Part shown: one piece after another, positions 18,680 through 27,352 of the stretch
Layout of the letters: each line of letters starts with the position of its first letter
Numbering within the stretch: position 1 is the first letter of the stretch
Assembly: GCF_016742955.1 (NCBI RefSeq)
Contig: NZ_JABBYC010000002.1
Location: 167,782 to 231,781 of the forward strand
DNA length: 64,000 nucleotides
Direction of reading: 5' to 3'
Source of the DNA: Myceligenerans indicum
GTDB lineage: Bacteria > Actinomycetota > Actinomycetes > Actinomycetales > Cellulomonadaceae
The notes under the pieces: model-generated
The model's database searches: none
What the model was told of the DNA's origin: nothing
What the model saw: the letters and a program-made list of their open reading frames with translations, nothing else
Made by a program: the position numbers and the translations under genes

Positions 18680-19450
18680 TCAGACGGAGGCCGGGGCCGC
18701 CGCGCCGACGTACTTGTCGTAGCCCTCTTCCTCCAGGCGCTCGGCCAGCTCCGGGCCGCCCTCCTCGGCGATGCGGCCGTCGACGAAGACGTGCACGAAG
18801 TCCGGCTTGATGTACCGCAGGATGCGCGTGTAGTGCGTGATGAGCAGCACGCCGACGTCCGTGTTCTCCTTGGCGCGGTTCACGCCCTCGGACACGATGC
18901 GCAGCGCGTCCACGTCGAGGCCGGAGTCGGTCTCGTCGAGGATCGCGAAGTGCGGCTTGAACAGCTCCATCTGCAGGATCTCGTGCCGCTTCTTCTCACC
19001 GCCGGAGAAGCCCTCGTTCACCGAGCGCTCGGAGAAGGCGGAGTCGATGCGCAGGTTGCCCATCGCCTCCTTGACCTCCTTGCCCCAGGTGCGCAGCTTC
19101 GGGGCCTCGCCGTCGATGGCGGTCTTCGCGGTGCGCAGGAAGTTCGCCACCGACACGCCCGGCACCTCGACCGGGTACTGCATCGCCAGGAACAGGCCGG
19201 CGCGGGCCCGCTCGTCGACGGTCATGGCCAGGACGTCCTCGCCGTCCAGCGTGACGGTGCCGGAGGTCACCTGGTACTTGGGGTGGCCGGCGAGCGCCGA
19301 GGCGAGGGTCGACTTGCCCGAACCGTTGGGGCCCATGATGGCGTGGGTCTGGCCGGAGGTGATGGTCAGGTCGACGCCGCGCAGGATCTGCTTGGGGCCT
19401 TCCTTGGTCTCGACGCTGACGTGCAGGTCGCGGATCTCGAGGGTGGACAT
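18680..19450 (-). CDS. sufC: Fe-S assembly ATPase SufC
   Basis: A 256-residue ABC-type ATPase of the SufBCD scaffold. Walker A is GPNGSGKST (residues 40-48). The signature is FSGGEKKRHEI (148-158), in the SufC-specific SGGEKKR form. Walker B is AILDETDSGLD (169-179), and the H-loop is LLITHYTRIL. It energises cluster assembly on SufBD. GGAGAG precedes the ATG. The 128-bp gap from the Rieske gene has no hairpin as strong as the one that follows sufC. Confidence 0.95.
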   Translation of the reverse strand: MSTLEIRDLHVSVETKEGPKQILRGVDLTITSGQTHAIMGPNGSGKSTLASALAGHPKYQVTSGTVTLDGEDVLAMTVDERARAGLFLAMQYPVEVPGVSVANFLRTAKTAIDGEAPKLRTWGKEVKEAMGNLRIDSAFSERSVNEGFSGGEKKRHEILQMELFKPHFAILDETDSGLDVDALRIVSEGVNRAKENTDVGVLLITHYTRILRYIKPDFVHVFVDGRIAEEGGPELAERLEEEGYDKYVGAAAPASV

Positions 19451-19578
19451 ACGTTCTCTCCAGGTTCTTGCGGAAGCTTCGTGTTGTGGACGACGGCGGT
19501 AGTGGTGGCGCCGGCCGGGTGGTTCGGCCGGCGCTCGCGCCGCCGGGCGATCAGGGGCTGCCGGGATTCCCGTCGATG

Positions 19579-19905
19579 TCAGCCGATGTCAATGAGCACC
19601 TTGCCGCTGTCGATCTTCACGGGGTAGACGGGCACGGGCCGGATCGCGGGGAGCTGGACGGGATGGCCGGTGCGCACGTCGAACTGTGAGCCGTGCAGCC
19701 AGCACTCGACGAGGCAGCCCTCGACCTCGCCGTCGGACAGCGACACCTGCCCGTGGGAGCAGATGTCGCTGAGGGCGTGGTAGTCGCCGTCCGCGTCGCG
19801 GACCAGGGCGACGGGCACGGGGGCTCCGTCGACGCCGTCGAGCTCGACGAGCATGGCCTCCTCGGGGGAAAGGTCGTCGGTGAGGCACGCGGTCTGGAAC
19901 GTCAC
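19579..19905 (-). CDS. Rieske-type [2Fe-2S] ferredoxin of the suf operon
   Basis: A 108-residue protein with the Rieske ligand pairs CSHGQ and CWLHGS (C-x-H about 16-18 residues before C-x2-H). It resembles the small non-heme ferredoxin subunits of ring-hydroxylating dioxygenases. Its conserved place in actinobacterial suf operons, here 7 bp after sufD, suggests it is an electron donor or a cluster carrier in assembly. That role is inferred. There are no membrane segments or signal peptide. Confidence 0.92.
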   Translation of the reverse strand: MTFQTACLTDDLSPEEAMLVELDGVDGAPVPVALVRDADGDYHALSDICSHGQVSLSDGEVEGCLVECWLHGSQFDVRTGHPVQLPAIRPVPVYPVKIDSGKVLIDIG

Positions 19906-19912
19906 GAGCAGG

Positions 19913-21184
19913 TCACTCCGCGTCCGTCTCGGTGGCGGGGTCCGCCTCGCCGGTGATGACGCTCATGGACTTCTCCAGCTCGGCCTCGATGGAGGCGATG
20001 AGGCGCTCCTCGACGGAGGCGACGCCGATCTCCTGGATGAGTTCGGCGAAGAAGCCGCGAACCACCAGGCGGCGGGCGTCCGTCTCGGGGATGCCGCGGG
20101 CCATGAGGTAGAAGAGCTGCTCGTCGTCGAACCGGCCGGTCGCCGACGCGTGTCCGGCGCCGTCGATCTCACCGGTCTCGATCTCGAGGTTGGGCACGGA
20201 GTCCGCGCGCGCGCCGTCGGTGAGGACGAGGTTGCGGTTGAGCTCGTAGGTGTCGGTGCCCTCGGCCTCGGCCTGGATGAGGACGTCGCCCACCCAGACG
20301 GTGTGGGCGCCGGAGCCCTGCAGGGCGCCCTTGTAGGTGACGCGGGACTTGCAGCGCGGCACGGCGTGGTCGACGAAGAGGCGGTGCTCCTGGTGCTGGT
20401 CGGAGTCGGCGAAGTACAGGCCGACCATCTCGACCTCGCCGCCCTCGCCGGTGAACTCGGCGTCGGGGGTGACGCGCACGACGTCGCCGCCGAACGTGAC
20501 CACGACGTGCTTGAGCTTGGCGTCGCGGCCGATGCGGGCCCGGTGGCTGGAGGTGTGCACGGCGCCGTCGGCCCAGTCCTGGACGGACACGACGGTCAGG
20601 TGCGCGCCGTCGGCGACGTCGATCTCGACCGTCTGGTTGAGCGTGGCGACGCCCGCGTGGTCGATGACGACGACGGCCTCGGCGTGGCGCTCGGCCTTGA
20701 CGAGCACGTGCGCTGCTGACGGCACGGCTGCCGCGCCCTGGTCCCCGTCGAACCGCACGGAGGTGACGTCGGCCGGGGTGGCCTCGGCGGGCACGGTCAC
20801 GACCGTGGCCTCGGTGAACGCGTTCCAGGCGGTGACGCCGGTGCGGTCGCCGGGCTTGCCGGCCCGGCCGAGGCGGGCGTCGTCGCGCCCGACGGTCTCG
20901 ACCTTCACCTCGGGGGCGGCCTCGACCGTCACCCGCACGCCGGAGCCGTCCGCGCCGGCGGTCACCAGGCCGCCGTCGAACAGCGGCTGGATGCGTGCGA
21001 CCGGGGAGAAGCGCCACTCCTCCTCGCGCCCGGTGGGCACGGGGATGTCGTCCAGGGAGAACGAGGTGAGGCGTTCGGCGCGGGAGCCCTGGGGGGCCGC
21101 CGACGCTGCACCCGGCGAATGGGTGTGGGCGCCGTCGGCCACGGCGCGTGAGTGATCCGTGGTCAGATCGGTGGTAGCAGTCAT
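19913..21184 (-). CDS. sufD: Fe-S assembly scaffold protein SufD
   Basis: A 423-residue SufBD-family protein rich in beta-helix strands. FSLDDIPVPTGREEEWRFSP is the typical N-terminal region. KHVVVTFGGDVVRV and LFVDHAVPRCKSRVTYKGAL are in the beta-helix, and DEQLFYLMARGIPETDARRL is the conserved C-terminal helix pair. With SufB and SufC it forms the scaffold on which clusters are built. It starts 1 bp after the sufB stop (TGACATG), so translation is coupled. Confidence 0.94.
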   Translation of the reverse strand: MTATTDLTTDHSRAVADGAHTHSPGAASAAPQGSRAERLTSFSLDDIPVPTGREEEWRFSPVARIQPLFDGGLVTAGADGSGVRVTVEAAPEVKVETVGRDDARLGRAGKPGDRTGVTAWNAFTEATVVTVPAEATPADVTSVRFDGDQGAAAVPSAAHVLVKAERHAEAVVVIDHAGVATLNQTVEIDVADGAHLTVVSVQDWADGAVHTSSHRARIGRDAKLKHVVVTFGGDVVRVTPDAEFTGEGGEVEMVGLYFADSDQHQEHRLFVDHAVPRCKSRVTYKGALQGSGAHTVWVGDVLIQAEAEGTDTYELNRNLVLTDGARADSVPNLEIETGEIDGAGHASATGRFDDEQLFYLMARGIPETDARRLVVRGFFAELIQEIGVASVEERLIASIEAELEKSMSVITGEADPATETDAE

Positions 21185-21185
21185 G

Positions 21186-22616
21186 TCAGCCGACGGAACC
21201 TTCCATCTGGAGCTCGATGAGGCGGTTGAGCTCGAGCGCGTACTCCATGGGCAGCTCGCGCGCGATGGGCTCGACGAACCCGCGCACGATCATGGCCATG
21301 GCCTCGGTCTCGTCCATGCCTCGGGACATCAGGTAGAACAGCTGGTCCTCGCTCACGCGGGACACGGTGGCCTCGTGGCCCATGGACACGTCGTCCTCGC
21401 GCACGTCCACGTACGGGTACGTGTCGCTGCGGGAGATCTGGTCCACGAGCAGGGCGTCGCACAGCACGTTGGACGCGCTGGCGCTGGCGCCTTCGAGCAC
21501 CTGCACGAGCCCGCGGTAGGACGTGCGGCCGCCGCCGCGCGCCACGGACTTGGACACGATGGACGACGACGTGTGCGGCGCGGCGTGCACCATCTTGGCG
21601 CCGGCGTCCTGGTGCTGGCCCTCGCCGGCGAAGGCGATGGACAGCGTCTCGCCGCGGGCGTGCTCGCCCAGCAGGTAGATCGCCGGGTACTTCATGGTGA
21701 CCTTGGAGCCGATGTTGCCGTCGACCCACTCCATGGTGGCGCCCTCGGCGGCCGTGGCGCGCTTGGTGACCAGGTTGTACACGTTGTTCGACCAGTTCTG
21801 GATGGTCGTGTAGCGCACGCGGGCGTTCTTCTTCACGACGATCTCGACGACGGCCGAGTGCAGCGAGTCGGACTGGTAGATCGGCGCGGTGCAGCCCTCG
21901 ACGTAGTGCACGTAGGAGCCCTCGTCGGCGATGATCAGTGTCCGCTCGAACTGGCCCATGTTCTCCGTGTTGATGCGGAAGTAGGCCTGCAGGGGGATCT
22001 CGACGTGCACGCCCGGCGGCACGTAGACGAACGAGCCGCCCGACCACACCGCGGAGTTCAGCGCGGAGAACTTGTTGTCGCCGGCGGGGATGACGGTGCC
22101 GAAGTACTCCTGGAACAGCTCCGGGTAGTCGCGCAGGCCCGTGTCGGTGTCGACGAAGATGACACCCTGCTTCTCCAGGTCCTCGCGGATCTGGTGGTAG
22201 ACGACCTCGGACTCGTACTGCGCGGCGACGCCCGCCACCAGGCGCTGCTTCTCCGCCTCGGGGATGCCGAGCTTGTCGTACGTCTGCTTGATGTCGTCGG
22301 GCAGGTCCTCCCAGGAGGTGGCCTGCTTCTCCGTGGAGCGCACGAAGTACTTGATCTTGTCGAAGTCGATGCCGGACAGGTCCGAGCCCCACGACGGCAT
22401 CGGCTTCTTGTCGAACAGCCGCAGCGCCTTCAGGCGCTGCTTCGTCATCCACTCCGGCTCCTTCTTCAGCGCGGAGATGTTGCGGACGACATCCTCGTTC
22501 AGGCCGCGCTGAGCGGCCTGACCGGCCTCGTCGCTGTCGCGCCAGCCGTACTCGTAGCCACCGATCGAGGCGATGATCTCCTCGTCGGTGCGCTGCTCCT
22601 GCGTCGGTGCACTCAT
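21186..22616 (-). CDS. sufB: Fe-S assembly scaffold protein SufB
   Basis: A 476-residue core scaffold subunit. [20 protein letters not shown] begins the protein. [40 protein letters not shown] (conserved Cys) and [20 protein letters not shown] are SufB hallmarks. The ATG at 22616 is the family start. An open upstream extension lies inside sufR and is not used. It overlaps the end of sufR by 4 bp (ATGA), so the repressor and the operon are translated together. Confidence 0.95.
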   Translation of the reverse strand: MSAPTQEQRTDEEIIASIGGYEYGWRDSDEAGQAAQRGLNEDVVRNISALKKEPEWMTKQRLKALRLFDKKPMPSWGSDLSGIDFDKIKYFVRSTEKQATSWEDLPDDIKQTYDKLGIPEAEKQRLVAGVAAQYESEVVYHQIREDLEKQGVIFVDTDTGLRDYPELFQEYFGTVIPAGDNKFSALNSAVWSGGSFVYVPPGVHVEIPLQAYFRINTENMGQFERTLIIADEGSYVHYVEGCTAPIYQSDSLHSAVVEIVVKKNARVRYTTIQNWSNNVYNLVTKRATAAEGATMEWVDGNIGSKVTMKYPAIYLLGEHARGETLSIAFAGEGQHQDAGAKMVHAAPHTSSSIVSKSVARGGGRTSYRGLVQVLEGASASASNVLCDALLVDQISRSDTYPYVDVREDDVSMGHEATVSRVSEDQLFYLMSRGMDETEAMAMIVRGFVEPIARELPMEYALELNRLIELQMEGSVG

Positions 22617-23479
22617 CGTGTTCCTTCGGTGGTGGGGGTCGTTCCCAGGGGAATGTTCGTGGTGCAGGCGTGCGCTCCGCCCGCGATGGTCGCCAGGCGC
22701 TGCACGTGCGTCCCGAGCAGCTCGGTGAACGCACGCGCCTCGGCCTCGCACAGTTCGGTGTGTTCCTCCGCCAGGTGCTGTACGGGGCAGTTCCCCTGGC
22801 AGAGCTGGACGGCCGGGACGACGCCGCCTGCTGCCCCGGAGGGACCGGGTGCGGAGCCCGACGGGTCGGTGACGTCCCCGGACAGTGTCCCCGCTGCGGG
22901 CACGGGGCGCACGGAGGCGGCGTATCCGTCCTCGGTCAGGAGGGCGGCGAGGCGTGCCGCACGGGTGGCGACGTCGGAGCCGGGGGCCGCGGTGCCGGGG
23001 GCCGCGGTGCCGGGCGTGGCGGCGCCGGCGTCGGCACCGTCCAGCCGCTTCGCGTACCGGCGCACGACGGCGTCGTACCGCTCGCGGGCGAACGCCGCCA
23101 CCGCCTCGTCGCCGCCCTGGCGACGCAGGTGGCGCAGCAGGTCCGCCGCGATTTCCTGGTAGCCGCCGGCCAGCTCGGACTGCCCGCCGTGGGTGACGAC
23201 GTAGTGCCGTGCCGGACGGCCGCGCCGGGCCGGGCCGGGCTTGCCCTCGTGGACCTCGATCCGGCCCTCCTCCTCCAGGAGGGTGAGGTGCCGGCGTACG
23301 GCCGGGGCGGTGAGGCCGAGCGTGGAGGCCAGGTGCGCGGCGGTCACGGGGCCGTCGGAGGCGACGAGCCCGAGCACACGACGGCGAGTGGTGCCTTCGC
23401 TCTCGTGCGGGTGGGCCGGCTGCGCGGGCAGGTCCTGCCGCGCGGGACGGCTCACGGCCACGGGTACCGGCATACTCAT
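22613..23479 (-). CDS. sufR: iron-sulfur cluster sensing regulator SufR
   Basis: A 288-residue winged-helix regulator heading the suf operon. [20 protein letters not shown] and [20 protein letters not shown] give the DNA-binding domain (about residues 30-75). The C-terminal cluster-binding cysteines are [20 protein letters not shown] (C-x3-C with a third Cys 12 residues on). A further Cys in [10 protein letters not shown] is close to the end. Holo-SufR represses suf and derepresses it when clusters are lost. An Ala/Thr/Pro-rich insert ([13 protein letters not shown]) divides the two parts. GGAGG lies upstream. The start may be the second ATG (23473). Confidence 0.92.
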   Translation of the reverse strand: MSMPVPVAVSRPARQDLPAQPAHPHESEGTTRRRVLGLVASDGPVTAAHLASTLGLTAPAVRRHLTLLEEEGRIEVHEGKPGPARRGRPARHYVVTHGGQSELAGGYQEIAADLLRHLRRQGGDEAVAAFARERYDAVVRRYAKRLDGADAGAATPGTAAPGTAAPGSDVATRAARLAALLTEDGYAASVRPVPAAGTLSGDVTDPSGSAPGPSGAAGGVVPAVQLCQGNCPVQHLAEEHTELCEAEARAFTELLGTHVQRLATIAGGAHACTTNIPLGTTPTTEGTR

Positions 23480-23499
23480 CTCCCCTCCTGCCGATCGGC

Positions 23500-23525
23500 T
23501 TTAGGGAACATCCTTGTTCCCTAAA
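23500..23525. promoter_or_regulatory. probable SufR operator
   Basis: TTTAGGGAACA (23500-23510) and TGTTCCCTAAA (23515-23525) are perfect 11-bp arms around a 4-nt spacer, 20 bp upstream of the sufR start. It stands out as AT-rich in this GC-rich DNA. SufR proteins bind such long dyads in their own promoter. The match to this SufR is inferred from position. Confidence 0.8.
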
Positions 23526-23581
23526 TGGCGGATGGCAAGCAAGGCCACCCTCAGAAGGTGTCGGGAGAGGTGAAGATCACA

Positions 23582-23631
23582 CGGCGACGGCCCGGTGGTC
23601 CGGCCGCGGCCGGACCACCGGGCCGTCGCCG
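23582..23631 (-). terminator. 50-bp perfect palindrome after efeB
   Basis: The 25-bp arm at 23582-23606 is exactly mirrored at 23607-23631, with no spacer and almost pure G/C. It begins 12 bp after the efeB stop and lies before the sufR promoter. The likely role is as a terminator between efeUOB and the suf promoter. It lacks a T-tract on either side. Confidence 0.7.
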
Positions 23632-23643
23632 GGCCCCGCGTCG

Positions 23644-25059
23644 TCAGGCCTCGAAGAGCTCCTGGCCGAGGTAGGCACCGGCCTCCCCGAGCGTGCTGCC
23701 CGCCGGAACGGCCGGCGGCACCGCCCAGAGTCCCGAGCCGGTGTGGCGCAGGTACTCCATCATCGTGTCGCTGCGCGAGATCCGGTTCTGCATCGGGATG
23801 TACTGCCGGGCGGGATCACGCACGAACGCGATGAAGAACAGGCCCGCGTCGAGCTTGCCGAGGCCGTCGGACCCGTCGGTGTAGTTGTAGCCGCGGCGCA
23901 GCAGCCGCGCGCCGTCGTTCGCGCTCGGATGCGCGAGCGCGACGTGGGAGTCCGCGGGCACGAGCGGCCCGTGGGACCCGGCCGCGGTGAAGTCCGGCGC
24001 GGTCGTCTCGGAGCCGCCGGACAGCGGTGCGCCGTGGCCCTTGGTCCGGCCGACGACGTTCTCCTGCTCGCGCAGCGACGTGCGGTCCCAGGTCTCCACC
24101 GTCATGCGGATCCGGCGGGCCACCAGGTAGGAGCCGCCCGCCAGCCAGTCGGCGCCCGCGTCGTCGCCGGGTGCGACCCACACGTGGTCCGCGAGCGCCT
24201 CGTGGTCCTCGGCGACGATGTTGGCGGTGCCGTCCTTGAACCCGAACAGGTTGCGGGGCGTGGACTGGTCCTTGGTGGTGCGGGAGGTGCGCCCGTACCC
24301 GAGCTGGGACCAGCGCACGGTGGCGGTGCCGAACGCGAGGCGGGCCAGGTTGCGCACGGCGTGGACGGCGACCTGCGGGTCGTCGGCGCAGGCCTGGACC
24401 GCCAGGTCGCCGCCGGTGCGCGCGTCCTCGAGCATGTCGGCGGGGAAGTGGGGCAGGTTCTCCAGCGGTGCGGGGCGCCGGTCGGCGAGGCCGAACCGGT
24501 CGGCGCCGTCGGGCGTTCCGGTGGTGGTGAACATCGTGGGGCCGAACCCGATGGTGACGGTGAGGTTCGCCGCGGCGAGGCCCTCGGCCTCCCCGGTGTC
24601 GTCCGGTGGCGCGTCGTACGGGCCGCCGTCGGTGCCGTGGGGGCCCGCGGGCAGGCCGCGTGTCATGCGGTCGGCGGCGAGGGTCCAGCGGCGCAGCAGC
24701 GCCACGACGTCGTCACGGGAGTCGGTCGTCAGGTCGAACGCGGCGAAGTGCAGGTGTTCCTGCACGGGGGTGGTGATGCCTGCCTGGTGGCCGCCGGTGA
24801 AGGGGACGATGTCGTTGGTGCCCGCCGGGGCCGGGGCCGCGGTCGCGCGGCCGGCGGCGAATCCCGCGGCGCTGCCGCCGGCGAGGACGGATGCCGCGCC
24901 GACGGCGCCGCCCAGCAGTGCGCGCCGCGAGAACCGGGCCGGCCGGGCGTCCGTCCCAGGCTTCGCGCCTTCGTCGGGCGTGTCGTCCTCGGCGGTCTGC
25001 GGCGCGGTGGCGTCCGGGGAGCCGGCGGCCGCGGCCTCGCGTGGGGCGGGGCGCCTCAC
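23644..25059 (-). CDS. efeB: deferrochelatase/heme peroxidase EfeB (DyP type), Tat-exported
   Basis: A 471-residue dye-decolourising peroxidase. A twin-arginine signal (RFSRRALLGG, residues 42-51, then an Ala-rich h-region to about 75) directs the folded protein outside. The DyP motif GFKDGT is at about residues 273-278, and YNYTDGSDGLGKLDAGLFFIAF is the C-terminal conserved block. It works with EfeU and EfeO in ferrous iron uptake, possibly oxidising Fe2+ or freeing iron from heme. The start is GTG 25059, overlapping efeO by 4 bp (GTGA). The Glu/Pro-rich stretch before the Tat motif is unusually long (about 40 residues). Confidence 0.92.
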   Translation of the reverse strand: MRRPAPREAAAAGSPDATAPQTAEDDTPDEGAKPGTDARPARFSRRALLGGAVGAASVLAGGSAAGFAAGRATAAPAPAGTNDIVPFTGGHQAGITTPVQEHLHFAAFDLTTDSRDDVVALLRRWTLAADRMTRGLPAGPHGTDGGPYDAPPDDTGEAEGLAAANLTVTIGFGPTMFTTTGTPDGADRFGLADRRPAPLENLPHFPADMLEDARTGGDLAVQACADDPQVAVHAVRNLARLAFGTATVRWSQLGYGRTSRTTKDQSTPRNLFGFKDGTANIVAEDHEALADHVWVAPGDDAGADWLAGGSYLVARRIRMTVETWDRTSLREQENVVGRTKGHGAPLSGGSETTAPDFTAAGSHGPLVPADSHVALAHPSANDGARLLRRGYNYTDGSDGLGKLDAGLFFIAFVRDPARQYIPMQNRISRSDTMMEYLRHTGSGLWAVPPAVPAGSTLGEAGAYLGQELFEA

Positions 25060-26255
25060 AGCACCACCGTGGCGGTCAGTCGTGAGAGCGGCTCGCTGAG
25101 GGCGTCGACGGCCACGGACAGCGTCCGTACCTGGTCGTCGGTCAGGTCCGTGTAGGAGACGAACCCGTCCTTGCCGTCGCGGTGGGCGTCGAGCTCGTCC
25201 TGGAGTGCGTCGAACCGCTCGTCGAGCTCGTCGGCGAGCTCGTCGTCCTTGGCGACGACGACGTCGCGCAGGCTCTCGTAGGCGACGCGGGCGCCGTCGA
25301 CGTTGGCCTGGAAGTCGACCAGGTCGGTGTGGGACCAGATCTCCTCCTCGCCGGTGATCTTGCCGGTGGCGACCTCGTCGAGGAGTTCCTTGGCGCCGTT
25401 GCCGATCGAGGCGGCGTCGATCGTGTCCTCGAAGTCGGCGGCGTGGGTGCGGTCGTGCAGCTCCTGGGTGTCGGCCAGCAGCAGGTCGGCGTACTTGGTG
25501 CGCTCGGCGCCGGTGAGCGGGGTGTACTTCTCGTCCTTCGGCGGCCACAGGTCCTTCTCGAGCAGGTGCCAGCCGGTCCACTCCTGCCCCTCGGCGAGGT
25601 CCGCCTCGCGCAGGTCCATGCGCGGGTCCAGGTCGCCGAACGACTCGGCGACCGGCTCCATGCGCTCCCAGTGGGCGCGGGTCGGGGCGTAGAGCTCACG
25701 AGCCGCGGCGTCGTCGCCCGCGGTGTAGGCGGCGACGAACTCCTCGGTGCCGGCCAGCAGCTCGGACGACTCGTCCTCGACGTACTCGGCGTAGTTGTGC
25801 ACGGCGGCGTCGAGCTGGTCGCCGAGCGCTCCGGTGGGCGCCACGTCGGCGCCGGAGTCGGTGACGGTGAAGTCGGCGCGGATGCCCTCGCCCGTCATGC
25901 CGGGCTTGCAGGCGGTGACGTACCGCCCGGGGGCGGCGGTGACGACGAGGTCGCGGGTGAGGCCGGGGCCGATGTTCTCGACCTCGCCGACGATGCGTTC
26001 ACCGTCCTCGGCCAGGAGGTAGAACTCGGTGGCTTCCTCGCCGTCGTTGGTCACGGAGAAGACGAGGCTGCCCGAGGGCGCCTCCGTGGCGGACAGTTCG
26101 CAGCCCTCGGCGGTGCTGCTCACGGTGACCGTGCCCGCTCCGGTGTCGTCGCCGGGCCCGGCGGCCGGGCTGTTGGCGACGCAGCCGGCGGTCAGGAGCA
26201 GGGTGCCGAGCGCCAGCCCTGCGGTGGTGGTGCTGCGGACGGTGGTGCTGTTCAA
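25056..26255 (-). CDS. efeO: iron uptake lipoprotein EfeO (cupredoxin + M75 domain)
   Basis: A 399-residue exported protein. The signal ends in the lipobox LLTAGC, with Cys25 as the likely lipidated residue. Residues about 38-130 form a cupredoxin-like domain (LVFSVTNDGEEATEFYLL; PGRYVTACKPGM). Residues about 145-395 form an M75/imelysin-like helical domain with RAHWERMEPVAE, GDLDPRMDLRE and TGWHLLEKDLWP. It binds ferrous iron for EfeU. The start is TTG 26255, with GGAGG upstream, overlapping efeU by TTGA. Confidence 0.92.
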   Translation of the reverse strand: MNSTTVRSTTTAGLALGTLLLTAGCVANSPAAGPGDDTGAGTVTVSSTAEGCELSATEAPSGSLVFSVTNDGEEATEFYLLAEDGERIVGEVENIGPGLTRDLVVTAAPGRYVTACKPGMTGEGIRADFTVTDSGADVAPTGALGDQLDAAVHNYAEYVEDESSELLAGTEEFVAAYTAGDDAAARELYAPTRAHWERMEPVAESFGDLDPRMDLREADLAEGQEWTGWHLLEKDLWPPKDEKYTPLTGAERTKYADLLLADTQELHDRTHAADFEDTIDAASIGNGAKELLDEVATGKITGEEEIWSHTDLVDFQANVDGARVAYESLRDVVVAKDDELADELDERFDALQDELDAHRDGKDGFVSYTDLTDDQVRTLSVAVDALSEPLSRLTATVVL

Positions 26256-27112
26256 CGGGTTCCTCCGAGTGCGGGCGCGACGGCCTGACGGGGCGCCGCC
26301 GGACGTGCCGGGCCGCCGAACGCGGACCGGACGAAGAGCGTGAGGGTGGGGACGAGGTAGCAGGTCCAGGCGATGGCTTCGAGCCAGGTGGTGGCCGGGG
26401 AGAAGTTGAAGATGCCCTTGAGCAGGGTGCCGTACCAGCTCGACGGCGGGATCTGGGCGGACACGTCGAACGCGAGGGCGTTCAGGCCGGGCAGGATGCC
26501 CGCCTCCTGCAGGTCGTGGATGCCGTAGGAGAGCACGCCGGCCGCGACGACCACGAGGAAGACGCCGGTCCAGGAGAAGAACACGCGCAGGTTGAGGCGC
26601 AGCGCCCCGCGGTAGAAGGCCCAGCCGATCCCGATCGCGACGGCGAGCCCGGCGAGCGCTCCGACCAGCGGTCCGGCACCGGCGCCGGTCGCCTGGGCGC
26701 CCGCCCACAGGAAGAGCGCGGTCTCCAGTCCCTCGCGCCCGACGGCGAGCAGCGCCATGATCACCACGGCCCACCGCCCGGTCTCCACGGCGTGGCCCAG
26801 TCTGCCGTCCAGCTCCTTGCGCAGGAACCGGGCATGCTTGCCCATCCAGAAGATCATCCAGGTGATCAGGCCCACCGCGATGACGGACATGATCCCGCCG
26901 ATGGCCTCCTGGGCCTCGAACGTCAGCCCCTGCGGCCCGAAGGTGAGCAGCGCGCCGAACCCGAGGGACACGGCCAGCGCGATGCCGACACCGGTCCACA
27001 GCTCGGGCAGGCGGTCCCTCCGGTCGGTGCGGACCAGGTAGGCGACGAGGATGCCGATGACCAGGGCAGCCTCGAGGCCCTCACGGAGCCCGATGAGGAA
27101 GTTGGCGAGCAT
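26252..27112 (-). CDS. efeU: ferrous iron permease EfeU (FTR1 family)
   Basis: A 286-residue membrane protein with seven hydrophobic segments. The two iron-binding REXXE motifs are intact: R10-E14 in GLREGLEAAL and R126-E130 in GREGLETALF. It carries iron across the membrane together with EfeO and EfeB. It is the first gene of the operon, with AAGGA upstream of the ATG. Two DtxR/IdeR-like boxes sit 60-100 bp upstream, so it is probably repressed by iron. Confidence 0.95.
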   Translation of the reverse strand: MLANFLIGLREGLEAALVIGILVAYLVRTDRRDRLPELWTGVGIALAVSLGFGALLTFGPQGLTFEAQEAIGGIMSVIAVGLITWMIFWMGKHARFLRKELDGRLGHAVETGRWAVVIMALLAVGREGLETALFLWAGAQATGAGAGPLVGALAGLAVAIGIGWAFYRGALRLNLRVFFSWTGVFLVVVAAGVLSYGIHDLQEAGILPGLNALAFDVSAQIPPSSWYGTLLKGIFNFSPATTWLEAIAWTCYLVPTLTLFVRSAFGGPARPAAPRQAVAPALGGTR

Positions 27113-27172
27113 GACGCGATCCTTCGTGAGAGTGCGGCGGGCGAACCGTGGTTCCGGGCAGCGGCCTCGGCT

Positions 27173-27211
27173 TCAGGCAAGCCTTCGTTCCATCAGGCAA
27201 GCCTAACCTTC
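27173..27211. promoter_or_regulatory. two DtxR/IdeR-like iron boxes upstream of efeU
   Basis: TCAGGCAAGCCTAACCTTC (27193-27211) matches the IdeR/DtxR consensus TWAGGTTAGSCTAACCTWA at about 14 of 19 positions. TCAGGCAAGCCT is repeated at 27173-27184, exactly 20 bp away, though its right half (TCGTTCC) is weaker. Two sites about two helical turns apart would allow paired dimers. The site also lies upstream of the plus-strand ABC genes. Confidence 0.7.
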
Positions 27212-27337
27212 GACCGCGCCGCACTGTACCCCTCGGACAGCGCCGCAGGCGCATCGTCTCGCGACCGGGACGGCCCCCTGTGGCCAACCTCACGCGCTGC
27301 GCGGGGGCCTGCCGGCACCGCCTCCAGGTGCGGGGCC

Positions 27338-27352
27338 TACGATCGGCGGGTG
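27338..27352 (+). promoter_or_regulatory. -10 element giving a probable leaderless ABC transporter transcript
   Basis: TACGAT (27338-27343) lies 6 bp before the GTG start at 27350, with no Shine-Dalgarno sequence. Transcription should begin at the start codon. Confidence 0.5.

Noticed and set aside
19853..21155. Long plus-strand ORFs opposite sufD and sufB
   Set aside because: These are antisense shadows of high-GC genes with His/Val-rich repetitive products. The minus-strand products match known families along their full length.
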